The notes: generated from the sequence alone by a model not told the origin. Numbered from the stretch's first letter, positions 42,760-51,932 are shown. The stretch is 64,000 nucleotides of DNA from an uncultured Bacillota bacterium (GCA_949287245.1 CASEFL010000003.1:1-64000), one strand, 5' to 3'. Translations and numbers: made by a program.

Positions 42760-44061
42760 TTACTTTTTCTTCCGGTAAAGAATGTCAATCGGTGTACCAC
42801 GAAAATCAAAACTTTGACGAATTTGATTTTCTAAATAACGCGTATAACTAAAGTGTGCATGTTTTGGATCATTAACAAATAAAACAAACGTAGGAGGAGC
42901 TACTCGAGCCTCGGAGGCATAAGAAATACGTAACCGACCATGATTAAAATCCGGTGCAGGATTCATTTCTTGAGCATCGAAAATAATAGAATTAAGTAAA
43001 TTGGTGGGGATTCTGCGGTTATATGCATCATAACAAGCATCAATTAAGGGCAAAATCTTATCAACTCCCTCATTTGTCTTAGCGGAAATATATAAAATCG
43101 GTGCATATTCAAGGAATTTCATCTGATTTTTTAATTTTTCCGTAAACTCCTCTTTTGTAAATTTATTTTTCCCTTCATCCCACTTGTTTACCAAAATAAT
43201 AATCGCCTTTTTTTCTTCAATGGCATAACCAACAACGTGTTTATCTTGCTCACGAAGACCTTCTTCCCCATCGATTAAGAAAAGAACAATTTCAGCACGA
43301 GAAATTGCGGATAAGGCACGGAGGGCAGCATATTTATCAATGGACTCATAAATTTTCCCACGCTTGACAAGACCTGCAGTATCAATCGCGACATACTTTT
43401 TTCCGTTTTTTTCAAAAGGTGTGTCAATTGAATCTCTCGTTGTACCAGCAATAGAAGAAACAATCGTTCTTTTTTCTCCTAGTAAACGATTGGATAAGGA
43501 ACTTTTTCCTACGTTTGGACGACCAATTAAGGCAAAAGAAATTGCCCCATCAAAAGTTTTTGTTTCTTTTTCTGGAAGAAGCGAAATTACTTTATCAAGT
43601 AAATCTCCAATTCCAATTCCGTGCGCGCCAGATACAGCCAAAGGTTCGCCAATTCCTAAACGATAAAAATCAGCAGTCTCTGGTATTTCCGCAACATTAT
43701 CAATTTTATTAACAACCAAAATAACCGGTTTTTTACTCTGCTGCAGTAAGCGGGCGATAAATTTATCATCACCAGTTAACCCTTTCTTACCATCTGTAAC
43801 AAAGACAATGACATCTGCTTCCTCAATGGCAATTTCAACCTGCGCACGAATCTCCTCTTGAAAGGGAGCGTCTTTAATTTGAATGCCACCAGTATCAATA
43901 ACGGTGAACTGTTTTGTTAACCATTCGGCATGGGCATATAAACGATCACGCGTCACACCCGGCGTTTCTTCAACAATCGATCGTCTTTCACCAACAATAC
44001 GATTAAAAATTGTGCTTTTCCCTGATGATGGTGAACCAACTAAAGCAACACTTCCTAGCAT
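42760..44061 (-). CDS. der: Ribosome biogenesis GTPase Der (EngA)
   Basis: The 433-residue protein has two tandem G domains: GSPSSGKSTIFN with NKID (about residue 118), and GRPNVGKSSLSN with NKWD (about residue 291), then a C-terminal KH-like domain. This double GTPase is unique to Der, which matures the 50S subunit. Its start overlaps the end of cmk by 7 bp. Confidence 0.96.
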   Translation of the reverse strand: MLGSVALVGSPSSGKSTIFNRIVGERRSIVEETPGVTRDRLYAHAEWLTKQFTVIDTGGIQIKDAPFQEEIRAQVEIAIEEADVIVFVTDGKKGLTGDDKFIARLLQQSKKPVILVVNKIDNVAEIPETADFYRLGIGEPLAVSGAHGIGIGDLLDKVISLLPEKETKTFDGAISFALIGRPNVGKSSLSNRLLGEKRTIVSSIAGTTRDSIDTPFEKNGKKYVAIDTAGLVKRGKIYESIDKYAALRALSAISRAEIVLFLIDGEEGLREQDKHVVGYAIEEKKAIIILVNKWDEGKNKFTKEEFTEKLKNQMKFLEYAPILYISAKTNEGVDKILPLIDACYDAYNRRIPTNLLNSIIFDAQEMNPAPDFNHGRLRISYASEARVAPPTFVLFVNDPKHAHFSYTRYLENQIRQSFDFRGTPIDILYRKKK

Positions 44062-44738
44062 AAAGGAACGACTCCTGTTTTATCTTTTACTACTTTAAGA
44101 ACTGCCTCTACAGACTCTTCAATGGATAAAAAGGAAGTATCAATTAAAACGGAATCGGAAGCAGGTTTTAAAGGAGCAAATTCCCGATGACTATCGATAT
44201 AATCACGTTTTCTTACATCTTCTTCCACTTCTTGAAGAGAAGTGTGAATTCCTTTTTCTAAATTTTCCTCGTAACGTCTTACTGCCCTAGTTTCTACAGA
44301 AGCAATTTGGAAGATTTTTACTTCCGCATTTGGAAGAACATACGTGCCAATGTCTCGTCCATCCATGACAACAGATTTAGAGTCCGCCATCTTTCTTTGC
44401 ATTTCCACAAGTGCTAAACGAATAGGTTTCATAGCGGCAATATAGGAAACATTTCCCGAAACGATAGGTTGACGAATATAACAACTTACATCTTCTCCCC
44501 AAAGAAGAGTTTTCCCCTCTTCATCAAATTCAATGGATAAAGAAGGGAGTAACGATGCTGCCTGAGCTTCATCTTTCGGGTCAAGACCTTTTTTAATACA
44601 AGCAAGTGTAACGGCACGATACATCGCCCCCGTGTCAATGTAAATAAATCCAAGACGTTCTGCGACTTTTTTCGCTACAGTACTTTTCCCTGCTGCTGCA
44701 GGGCCGTCAATGGCAATTGCAATGTTTTTTTCACTCAT
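44055..44738 (-). CDS. cmk: Cytidylate kinase
   Basis: The 227-residue kinase phosphorylates CMP and dCMP. IDGPAAAGKSTVAKKVAERL is the P-loop; YIDTGAMYRAVTLACI and VVMDGRDIGTYVLPNAEVK are signatures. The cmk-der order is conserved in many Firmicutes. It lies 3 bp after a small membrane protein gene that starts the run. Confidence 0.95.
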   Translation of the reverse strand: MSEKNIAIAIDGPAAAGKSTVAKKVAERLGFIYIDTGAMYRAVTLACIKKGLDPKDEAQAASLLPSLSIEFDEEGKTLLWGEDVSCYIRQPIVSGNVSYIAAMKPIRLALVEMQRKMADSKSVVMDGRDIGTYVLPNAEVKIFQIASVETRAVRRYEENLEKGIHTSLQEVEEDVRKRDYIDSHREFAPLKPASDSVLIDTSFLSIEESVEAVLKVVKDKTGVVPLC

Positions 44739-44741
44739 AAA

Positions 44742-45044
44742 CTAATCCACTACCCAAAAAAGATAAAGAAGAACAAACAAAACAACGACAATAAAAAAAG
44801 CCGCTATTTCTAAAATTAAAAATACACGTTCTCTTTTACGGTAATTGGCATAAGGAGTACCTCTTTTTCCTTTTTTACCCAAAACCACATTATTAAGAGA
44901 AGAAATAGAAGATGACTCATTTACAGAAACTTGATCTTCTAATGATAAGGGCACCGCAAGGGTGTCATGAGGAGGAAAGGCTTCCTCAGGAAGCGCTTCA
45001 ATGCGCTCACGATATTTTTGCCATTTCTCCATCCGGGTTTTCAT
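44742..45044 (-). CDS. Small protein with one C-terminal transmembrane helix, function unknown
   Basis: In this 100-residue protein a polar, charged N-terminal part (MEKWQKYRERIEALPEEAF) is followed by a basic stretch (KKGKRGTPYANYRKRERV) and a single hydrophobic helix (about residues 74-97). The basic residues just before the helix suggest the N-terminus stays in the cytoplasm. It leads the cmk-der run; no family recognised. TAAAAT ends 6 bases before the ATG. Confidence 0.65.
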   Translation of the reverse strand: MKTRMEKWQKYRERIEALPEEAFPPHDTLAVPLSLEDQVSVNESSSISSLNNVVLGKKGKRGTPYANYRKRERVFLILEIAAFFIVVVLFVLLYLFWVVD

Positions 45045-45050
45045 GGTTTT

Positions 45051-45056
45051 ATTTTA
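45051..45056 (-). promoter_or_regulatory. -10 box, leaderless type, for the cmk-der run
   Basis: TAAAAT on the minus strand ends 6 bases before ATG 45044. Confidence 0.5.
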
Positions 45057-45144
45057 GCCTCTTTTTCCCCCTTCTTCACTAAATGCAAATCCTTTTTAAC
45101 AATTTTCTGAAGAAAACTCATACTCCTTATAGGAAGAAAAGGGA

Positions 45145-45150
45145 TATAAT
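45145..45150 (+). promoter_or_regulatory. -10 box for the ferredoxin gene
   Basis: A perfect TATAAT is followed by a 21-base gap holding ACGGAGGA, a normal leader with Shine-Dalgarno, in contrast to the leaderless starts elsewhere. Confidence 0.5.
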
Positions 45151-45171
45151 GCGTTTACGGAGGAATAACAA

Positions 45172-45360
45172 ATGGCAAAAAAAGTCAAAGTCAACCTTGA
45201 TGCCTGCATTGGTTGTGGTGTTTGCGTTTCTGCAGCTCCTGATGTCTTTGCTTTTACCGATGATGGAAAAAGCGAAGTGGTGGGAGAAGTAACAGACGAA
45301 GCTGCAATGGATGACGTTGTGGCAAGCTGCCCTGTCGGCGCCATCGAAGTTGAAGAATAA
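45172..45360 (+). CDS. fer: 4Fe-4S ferredoxin
   Basis: The 62-residue protein has CIGCGVC near the start (residues about 11-17) and a distant fourth ligand in SCPVGAIEVEE. Only one cluster is possible, as in the Bacillus Fer type. It is a small soluble electron carrier; possible partners are not encoded nearby. GGAGG precedes the ATG. Confidence 0.92.
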   Translation: MAKKVKVNLDACIGCGVCVSAAPDVFAFTDDGKSEVVGEVTDEAAMDDVVASCPVGAIEVEE

Positions 45361-45382
45361 TTCTTCCCTCGTTGAGGTTTAT

Positions 45383-45406
45383 AAAAAGAGGCAAATGCCT
45401 CTTTTT
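45383..45406. terminator. Bidirectional intrinsic terminator between fer and ribU
   Basis: AAAAAGAGGC (45383-45392) pairs with GCCTCTTTTT (45397-45406) around a 4-base loop, giving a T-run in both directions. The two genes converge here. Confidence 0.85.
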
Positions 45407-46120
45407 TTAATTTGCTGCCCTTCTTTTCTTATCTCCCTCATAATGTAAAAGCCGACCAATGGAGCGATAAATAAGGAAAGTTAAAACAATGACAATCGCA
45501 TCTTTAATTAAATTTAGGGGAAGCACAGCCATAAAAGCATATGGCCAGCCAAGATCAGTAATTGCGGGATTTACGCTTTGACACATTCCTAAAATCGTTT
45601 CATAACTTAGTCCCATGACAAACATATAAAAAGGGAGCATCGCGTAAACATTTAAAACCAAAGCCACAATAAGTTGGGCTAAGGTTCCCACACCAAAACC
45701 TATGGCTACCCCTTTTAAATTTCTCTTTTTTTGATAAATAAAAGCAGCGGGCAAAATAAAAGCGCAGGAAAAAATAAAGTCCGCTAATTCCCCTACACAT
45801 AATGTGGAGGTAAAAGGAAGCTTAATAATCGTTTTAATAATAAGGACAGCAAGACCAGTCCATGGGCCATAAGCATAAGCGGCAATAAAGACAGGAACTT
45901 CATCAAAATGAAGAGCCAAAAATGGTGGTAAAAAGGGAAGATTAATCGAAAAAATCGGAACAACATAAAGCACGGAAGCAAGAGCACTAAAAATCCCTAC
46001 TCGCGCCGCTAACCGAGCGTATGAAAACTTTGGCCGCGGAAAATAGGAAAAATATAGTTTTAGGAAAAATACAACAGCAAGAATTCCTAAAATGATGAGC
46101 ACAATTGAGCGGTAATCCAT
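45407..46120 (-). CDS. ribU: Riboflavin ECF transporter S component
   Basis: The 237-residue integral membrane protein has six or so membrane segments and the ECF S-component pattern (ARVGIFSALASVLYVVPI, then LALHFDEVPVFIAAYAYGPW, AAFIYQKKRN). An FMN riboswitch directly upstream identifies the substrate as riboflavin. It needs the shared EcfA/A'/T module, which is not in this window. The ribosome binding site GGGGGA is part of the riboswitch hairpin. Confidence 0.92.
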   Translation of the reverse strand: MDYRSIVLIILGILAVVFFLKLYFSYFPRPKFSYARLAARVGIFSALASVLYVVPIFSINLPFLPPFLALHFDEVPVFIAAYAYGPWTGLAVLIIKTIIKLPFTSTLCVGELADFIFSCAFILPAAFIYQKKRNLKGVAIGFGVGTLAQLIVALVLNVYAMLPFYMFVMGLSYETILGMCQSVNPAITDLGWPYAFMAVLPLNLIKDAIVIVLTFLIYRSIGRLLHYEGDKKRRAAN

Positions 46121-46273
46121 AAAAAATCCCCCAAGTTTTTAGGCTTCGGGGCAACAAAATACCGCGTCTTTCATCCGGACTTTACCGTTGGCGCCGGAAT
46201 TTCACCGGACTCATGCTTAATTTAAGCGCGCGGGCTTTACCGCCAGTTGACGAATCTCACGTCACCCTGAAGC
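46121..46273 (-). promoter_or_regulatory. FMN riboswitch with terminator / Shine-Dalgarno-sequestering hairpin
   Basis: The minus-strand leader contains RFN-element segments: CTTCAGGGTGAC, CTGGCGGTAAAGCCCGCG, GAGTCCGGTGAAATTCCGG, and GGTAAAGTCCGGATGAAAG. Downstream, CCCCGAAG (46144-46151) can pair with CTTGGGGG (46128-46135) before a T-run (46121-46126), making a terminator whose 3' arm is the ribU ribosome binding site. The same CCCCGAAGC can instead pair with GCTTCAGGG at the aptamer 5' end (46265-46273). Confidence 0.93.
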
Positions 46274-46279
46274 AGAGAA

Positions 46280-46285
46280 AGTATA
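46280..46285 (-). promoter_or_regulatory. -10 box for the riboswitch-ribU transcript
   Basis: TATACT on the minus strand lies 7 bases before the riboswitch 5' arm. It sits at the end of parB; no clear -35 seen. Confidence 0.4.
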
Positions 46286-47143
46286 TCACTTCTTAGAAAA
46301 AGGGGGCTCTTTTGTGAAAAGAAACTGGATAAACTTTTCTTTTTCTTCTTCAGAAGGAAAACCAAAATAACAAGATTTCCGACCAACGCTAATTTTTATA
46401 GCACCTGTTACCTCTTCTAATTGCTCCAATAAATTATCTTTTTGCGCTTTACTTCCTAAAGTTTTTGCTAAAAATTCCGTTTCCCGTACAGACAAATGGT
46501 TTTTATGAATTAAACGAACAGCCTCATAAATTTCTTCCTCACTTAAAGGGGCAATTGCCCGAGCATGTCCATAAGAAAGACGACCTTTTGAAACTTCACG
46601 AATAATCGAATCAGGAAGAGTTAATAACCGTAAAGAATTGGTTACTTGACTACGAGATTGATGAGATAAGTTTGCTAACGTTTTTTGGCGATAATGAAAG
46701 CGGCGGATTAGTTCATCATAAAGCAAGGCCATCTCAACAATATTAGAATCCCTTTGATCACGGCTATCGGCTAAAATCATTAACAAAGTTTCTTCATCAC
46801 TTACTTGACAAATAACACAAGGTACGGTTTCTAAACCAGCTTTTTTCGCACCGAAGTATCGTTTTCGTCCTAAAATCACTTCGTAATGTGAACCGGCAGG
46901 ACGAACAACTAAAGGAGAAAAAATTCCTTTTTCTTTTACCGATTTTCCTAACTCTTCAATTCGTTCAGGAGAAAAAATAGCTTTTTTGATAAAAGGAGAA
47001 TCGTCTATTTGGGAAAGAGGAATATCCCGCGAATTGTGCGTTTGATATTCTTTTTCTAATTCAGCAATAACATCATTACGGGCAAATTTCTTAATAAGAT
47101 CAGAAAGATTATTTGCGGACACTGCTGCTTTTTTTCTAGCCAT
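46286..47143 (-). CDS. parB: ParB/Spo0J family chromosome partitioning protein
   Basis: The 285-residue protein has the ParB N-terminal nuclease-like (CTPase) domain: LSQIDDSPFIKKAIFSPERI, LVVRPAGSHYEVILGRKRYF (box II, here GRKRY in place of GERRW). An HTH follows (KTLANLSHQSRSQVTNSLRL) and a C-terminal dimerisation part. It binds parS DNA and spreads by CTP-driven clamping. It overlaps parA by 8 bp. Confidence 0.92.
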   Translation of the reverse strand: MARKKAAVSANNLSDLIKKFARNDVIAELEKEYQTHNSRDIPLSQIDDSPFIKKAIFSPERIEELGKSVKEKGIFSPLVVRPAGSHYEVILGRKRYFGAKKAGLETVPCVICQVSDEETLLMILADSRDQRDSNIVEMALLYDELIRRFHYRQKTLANLSHQSRSQVTNSLRLLTLPDSIIREVSKGRLSYGHARAIAPLSEEEIYEAVRLIHKNHLSVRETEFLAKTLGSKAQKDNLLEQLEEVTGAIKISVGRKSCYFGFPSEEEKEKFIQFLFTKEPPFSKK

Positions 47144-47903
47144 TGTTTAATAACTCCCTTGCCAAAGCAAAATATGCCAGTGATCCTTGCGCGTTCGGGC
47201 GGAAAGTTGTTACCGGTTTCCCTTGCATCGTGCTATCAGGAATCGAAATATTTCGAGGAATGACTGTTTCAAAAGTGCTTTCACGAAATAATCCTCGAAC
47301 TTGTCTTGCTACTTCGGTTGCTAAAGCCGTTCTTGCATCATACATCGTAAGCAAAAATCCTTCGATGCGAAGATTAGAGTTATAAGAATTTTGGATGCGT
47401 GAAATCGAAGAAAGGATTGCCGCTACTGCCTCCATTGCAAAATATTCACATTGCACCGGAATAATCACAGAATCACTTGCGACTAAAGCATTAATATTTA
47501 AAAGTCCTAAAGAAGGCGGGCAATCAATAATTACATAATCATATTGATAACGAACATTTGTTAGAGCCTCTTTTAAAACATAAAAGGCTCGTTTTTTCCC
47601 TGTTTGAATAAAATAGGAATCTAAAGATGCTAGCTTTAAATTACTTGGTAGCAAATCTAAATGAGGCTCACTTGTTTCAATAAGAACTGCTTTTAAGTCT
47701 TTTTCTTCCGTTAATAAATCGTAAATGGTAAAAGGCAAAGCAGTTACATCGACCCCAAGTCCACGTCCTGCATTACCTTGAGAATCAAAATCAACCAAAA
47801 GCACTCGTTTTCCATAATGAGCTAAAGCACTTGATAAATTAATAGCGGTTGTGGTTTTCCCAACACCACCTTTTTGATTCGCGATTGCAATAACTTTTCC
47901 CAT
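47136..47903 (-). CDS. parA: ParA/Soj family ATPase
   Basis: This 255-residue Walker-type ATPase shows IANQKGGVGKTTTAINLSSA (deviant Walker A), LLVDFDSQGNAGRGLG and YVIIDCPPSLGLLNINAL. With ParB it segregates the replicated origin region. A TAAAAT box ends 10 bases before the ATG and a 12-bp palindrome sits just upstream of that box. Confidence 0.95.
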   Translation of the reverse strand: MGKVIAIANQKGGVGKTTTAINLSSALAHYGKRVLLVDFDSQGNAGRGLGVDVTALPFTIYDLLTEEKDLKAVLIETSEPHLDLLPSNLKLASLDSYFIQTGKKRAFYVLKEALTNVRYQYDYVIIDCPPSLGLLNINALVASDSVIIPVQCEYFAMEAVAAILSSISRIQNSYNSNLRIEGFLLTMYDARTALATEVARQVRGLFRESTFETVIPRNISIPDSTMQGKPVTTFRPNAQGSLAYFALARELLNNG

Positions 47904-47913
47904 AAGTAATGTT

Positions 47914-47934
47914 ATTTTATCTGTTTCATGAAAC
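47914..47934 (-). promoter_or_regulatory. parA promoter with palindrome GTTTCATGAAAC
   Basis: The -10 box TAAAAT is at 47914-47919 on the minus strand. The 12-bp perfect palindrome at 47923-47934 lies between the -10 and -35 positions. It looks like the two halves of a ParB site (GTTTCAC-GTGAAAC) with the central CG removed, and could be an operator. Confidence 0.4.
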
Positions 47935-47965
47935 CAATAATAGAAAATCTCAAAAAAGAAAAAGA

Positions 47966-48661
47966 TTAAAGGGGTTTTGCTTTGATTTTAGAATATTCGC
48001 GAGGATATCCAGCAGGCGAATTCTTCACTTTTTCTATCCAAATATTCACCCTTTTCCCCTGATCAAAGGGCAAATAATCAACAGGAGAACAAAGTACATT
48101 TCCTCCTAAAACATGGATAGCCCGTTCGCTTGCCTTTAATTCATCTAAACCAAAGCTTCCTTTCATTGCGCACATTCTTCCTCCTGTTTTCACAAAGGGA
48201 AGAGTAAGTTCAAGAAGGATAGGTAAACTAGCAACTGCACGAGCAATAACAAAATCACTAGATAAAATTGATAAATAATCCTCTATACGACCGTGAATAA
48301 TCCGTACATTAGATAAATTTAAAGCCTTTTTCACTGCTTCTAAAAATTTACATTTCTTCTCAGTAGCATCAATTAAAGTCCAGGATACTTCGGGATAAAT
48401 AATAGCTAAAACCATTCCGGGGAAACCCGCACCACTGCCAACATCTAATGCCGTTTGAAAAGCAAAGTCTTGCATGTATTTCATAGGAAGTAAGGAATCA
48501 TAAAAATGCTTTTCAATAATATCTCCTTCCTCCTTAATCGAAGTAAGATTCATTTTCTTGCTCCACTCAATAAGAAGAGATAAATACACATTAAATTTTT
48601 CAATCACAGACGAGGATAAAGAAAGAAACGAAACATTTTCGATTAATTCTTCCCATGTCAT
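47966..48661 (-). CDS. rsmG: 16S rRNA (guanine-N7) methyltransferase RsmG
   Basis: The 231-residue SAM-dependent enzyme methylates G527 of 16S rRNA. TALDVGSGAGFPGMVLAI binds SAM; WTLIDATEKKCKFLEA and VIARAVASLPILLEL are signatures. It overlaps mnmG by 4 bp. Mutants of RsmG in other bacteria show low-level streptomycin resistance. Confidence 0.95.
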   Translation of the reverse strand: MTWEELIENVSFLSLSSSVIEKFNVYLSLLIEWSKKMNLTSIKEEGDIIEKHFYDSLLPMKYMQDFAFQTALDVGSGAGFPGMVLAIIYPEVSWTLIDATEKKCKFLEAVKKALNLSNVRIIHGRIEDYLSILSSDFVIARAVASLPILLELTLPFVKTGGRMCAMKGSFGLDELKASERAIHVLGGNVLCSPVDYLPFDQGKRVNIWIEKVKNSPAGYPREYSKIKAKPL

Positions 48662-50526
48662 ATTACCTTCCTCCTTTTAAGTTCTAAAAGTAATGCTGTA
48701 ATATCCGCCGGGTTTACCCCATAAATTCTTGAAGCTTGTCCAACAGTAAATGGTTGAATTTTTGCTAAGCGTTCTCTTGCCTCCATCGAGATGCCGCCAA
48801 TAGATAGATATGGAAGGTCACGAGGAATAGAAACTTTTTCTAGTTTCCTCTGGCGTTCACATTCTGCTTCCTCTCTTGCAATATATCCAGCGTACTTTAT
48901 CTTTGTTTCTAGAGTCATTTTATCGTTTTCATTTAAAAGAGGGCAACTAGGAATAAAAGGAAGAATATCATTTAAAGAAATTCTTGGACGAAGAACAAGT
49001 TCACATGCACGATGCCCTTTTTCACCATCAAAGTATCCTTTCTTTTCAAGAAGCGAGATCGTTAAGGGATTCGATGGAATCGTTACTTCGTGTAAAAGAT
49101 GTTCCGTCTTGTCGATTCTTTCTTTCCTTGCTAAATATTCTTGATAAGCCTCTTCATGTAAAGTCCCTAGGTCATGACCATAAAAGGCAAGGCGGAAGTC
49201 GGCATTATCGTGACGCAACAGTAAACGATGTTCCGCACGTGACGACATTAATCGATAAGGTTCTTCTGCACCCTTATTTACCAAGTCATCAATCATCACA
49301 CCAATATAGGCTTCGTCTCTTTGCAAAACAAAAGGAGGTTTGTTATCTAAAGCTAAAGCAGCATTCACTCCTGCCATAAAACCAAGAGTAGCCGCTTCTT
49401 CATAACCACTTGTTCCAAGCACTTGTCCAGCGGCATACAAACCTTCATATAGTTTTGATTTTAAGTCAGGACCAAAGGATAAAGGATCAAGACAATCGTA
49501 TTCAATTTGATATGCATATTTTAAGAATTCCGCTTTTTCTAAACCGGGCAAAGTATGAACGAGTTCTTCTTGAATAGAAGGCGCAAACCCATTCGAAAAT
49601 CCTTGTAAATAAATACTTTCTCCTTCCCGGAATTCTGGTTCTAAAAAAAGTTGATGACGAATTTTATCGGGAAATCTCTCTACTTTTGCTTCAATAGAAG
49701 GACAATAACGCGGGCCAATCCCGTGCATTAATCCATTATGCAAAGAACTTTCTTTTAAATGGAAATGGACAAGACGAATTGTTTCTTCATTTGTATAAGT
49801 TAAAAAACAAGGAAGTTGTTTCTCTAAAGGAAGAAAAGTTTTTGTTGTATATGAGAAAGCCAGTTCCCCTTCCATACCTGGCTGGATATCCGTTTTAGAA
49901 AAATCAATTGAGGACTTTTTTAATCGTGGCGGTGTTCCTGTTTTAAAGCGACGAATCGGTAAAGAAAGTTCTTTTAAGGAAGAGGAAAGACCATAACTCC
50001 CCTTTTCTCCATCAGGACCCTCTTTCGACACATAAGGACCACGAAAAATGGAAGCTTCCAAATATGTTCCCGAAGTAAGAATGGTCGCTTTTGCACAAAT
50101 GTCTTCCCCACTTTTTAACCGCACACCGACTATGGTTTTTCCTTCATTTAAAAGAGAAATTGCTTCCCCTTCAACAAAGCTTAAATTTGGCGTTTTCTTT
50201 AAAAGTAACTGGATATTGCGGGGATATTCTGTTTTATCTTCTTGTGCTCTTAAACACTGTACACCAGGACCTTTCCCTGTATTAAGCATTTTGATTTGTA
50301 AAGGAGATATATCCGCGGCAATGCCCATTAATCCTCCTAGCGCATCAAGTTCCCGCACTAGTATTCCTTTTGCACTTCCTCCGATATGAGGATTGCATGG
50401 CATATTTCCCATCATGGATAAATGTAGCGTTAAAAGAATGGTTTTCTTTCCCATCATAGCGGCTGCATGAGCAGCTTCAATACCGGCATGTCCACCTCCT
50501 ATAACCAATACATCACATTCCATCAT
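48658..50526 (-). CDS. mnmG: tRNA uridine 5-carboxymethylaminomethyl modification enzyme MnmG (GidA)
   Basis: The 622-residue FAD enzyme works with MnmE to modify U34 of tRNAs. VIGGGHAGIEAAHAAAMMG binds FAD, NPHIGGSAKGILVRE and KTGTPPRL are conserved, and the C-terminal helical domain ends ALLLELKRRK. The start overlaps the sufB stop (TAATG), coupling it to the SUF operon. Confidence 0.96.
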   Translation of the reverse strand: MMECDVLVIGGGHAGIEAAHAAAMMGKKTILLTLHLSMMGNMPCNPHIGGSAKGILVRELDALGGLMGIAADISPLQIKMLNTGKGPGVQCLRAQEDKTEYPRNIQLLLKKTPNLSFVEGEAISLLNEGKTIVGVRLKSGEDICAKATILTSGTYLEASIFRGPYVSKEGPDGEKGSYGLSSSLKELSLPIRRFKTGTPPRLKKSSIDFSKTDIQPGMEGELAFSYTTKTFLPLEKQLPCFLTYTNEETIRLVHFHLKESSLHNGLMHGIGPRYCPSIEAKVERFPDKIRHQLFLEPEFREGESIYLQGFSNGFAPSIQEELVHTLPGLEKAEFLKYAYQIEYDCLDPLSFGPDLKSKLYEGLYAAGQVLGTSGYEEAATLGFMAGVNAALALDNKPPFVLQRDEAYIGVMIDDLVNKGAEEPYRLMSSRAEHRLLLRHDNADFRLAFYGHDLGTLHEEAYQEYLARKERIDKTEHLLHEVTIPSNPLTISLLEKKGYFDGEKGHRACELVLRPRISLNDILPFIPSCPLLNENDKMTLETKIKYAGYIAREEAECERQRKLEKVSIPRDLPYLSIGGISMEARERLAKIQPFTVGQASRIYGVNPADITALLLELKRRKVI

Positions 50527-51932
50527 TATCCAATTGACCCCGACATATCTAATTTAATTAATTGATTTAACTCAACCGCATATTCCATAGGAAGTTCACG
50601 ACTAAAGGGTTCAATAAATCCCATAACAATCATCTCAGTTGCTTCTTTTTCACTTAAACCTCTACTCATGAGATAAAAGAGTTGTTCTTCATTTATTTTA
50701 CTAACCGTTGCTTCATGTTCAATATAACTTGTCCCGTTATATAGCTCATTTTTAGGATAAGTATCCGAAGAAGAATTATCATCAAGAATCAAAGTGTCAC
50801 ATTCCACATGGCTATGGCCATTACTTGCAGTTGGAAGCATCCGTACCGTTCCCCGATAATTAACAATCCCTCCATCATGGCAAATACTTTTAGAAATAAT
50901 GGTACTAGAAGTGTCTTTCCCGACATGAATCATTCGTGCGCCATTATCTTGGAATTGATTTTTCCCTCCTACTGCAATAGAAATTACCGAGCCACGTGCA
51001 CGATCTCCTTGAAGAATGCAGCCAGGATATTTCATGTTTCTAAAACTACCAATATTCCCATCAACCCATTCCATTAAGCCATCTTCAAAAACTTTTGCCC
51101 GTTGGGTAACTAAATTCACAATATTTGTCGACCAATTTTGAACGGTTGTATAGCGGCATCTTGCTCCTTTTGCGACCACAATTTCTACAACTGCAGCGTG
51201 TAGAGACTCTTTGCTATATATAGGCGCAGTACACCCTTCCACATAATTGACTTCAGCCCCTTCATCAACAATGATTAAAGTCCGTTCAAATTGTCCCGTT
51301 TTCTCATTATTAATACGGAAATAACTTTGTAGAGGTTTTTCTAAATGTACACCTTTTGGAACATAAATAAAGGAACCTCCAGACCACACCGCTCCGTTTA
51401 AGGCGGCAAATTTGTTGTCTTTAAGCGGAACTACGCTTCCAAAATATTTTTTAAATAAGTCTGGACATGCTTTTAACCCCATGTCAGTAGAAAGAAAAAT
51501 GACTCCTTTTTCCTGTACTTCTTGAAGCATATTGTGATAAACGACTTCTGATTCATATTGTGTAGTAACACCGGCAAAAAATTTCCGTTCTGCTTCAGGG
51601 ATACCTAATTTCTCAAAAGTGTTTTTTACTGCTTCGGGAACATCCTCCCAGGATTGTTCTTCATTGCCACTTACCCTTGTGAAATAGGTATAGCTAGGAA
51701 AATCAAGGAAATTCAAATCCGGTCCATAGGAAGGAAGAGGCATACTCTCAAAAGCCTTAAGTGCTTCTAAACGATATTGAAGCATCCAATCCGGCTCCTC
51801 TTTTAAGCGAGAAATGGTTCGAACGACATCTTCATTTAACCCTTTTCCTGTAGAAAAAAGAATTTTTGCTTCATCACGAAAGCCAGCGTCGTATTCTTTT
51901 TTTTCAAAAATAGGGATCTTTTTCTCACTCAT
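50526..51932 (-). CDS. sufB: Fe-S cluster assembly protein SufB
   Basis: The 468-residue scaffold subunit of SufBCD has [39 protein letters not shown] (conserved Cys) and the beta-helix core ending with the C-terminal [20 protein letters not shown]-type tail. It is full length. It overlaps sufU by 8 bp and is the last suf gene before mnmG. Confidence 0.96.
   Translation of the reverse strand: MSEKKIPIFEKKEYDAGFRDEAKILFSTGKGLNEDVVRTISRLKEEPDWMLQYRLEALKAFESMPLPSYGPDLNFLDFPSYTYFTRVSGNEEQSWEDVPEAVKNTFEKLGIPEAERKFFAGVTTQYESEVVYHNMLQEVQEKGVIFLSTDMGLKACPDLFKKYFGSVVPLKDNKFAALNGAVWSGGSFIYVPKGVHLEKPLQSYFRINNEKTGQFERTLIIVDEGAEVNYVEGCTAPIYSKESLHAAVVEIVVAKGARCRYTTVQNWSTNIVNLVTQRAKVFEDGLMEWVDGNIGSFRNMKYPGCILQGDRARGSVISIAVGGKNQFQDNGARMIHVGKDTSSTIISKSICHDGGIVNYRGTVRMLPTASNGHSHVECDTLILDDNSSSDTYPKNELYNGTSYIEHEATVSKINEEQLFYLMSRGLSEKEATEMIVMGFIEPFSRELPMEYAVELNQLIKLDMSGSIG

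Noticed and set aside
42645-42851. Rightward 68-codon frame between hup and der
   Set aside because: It overlaps the end of der in antisense, has no ribosome binding site, and its translation shows no protein pattern.
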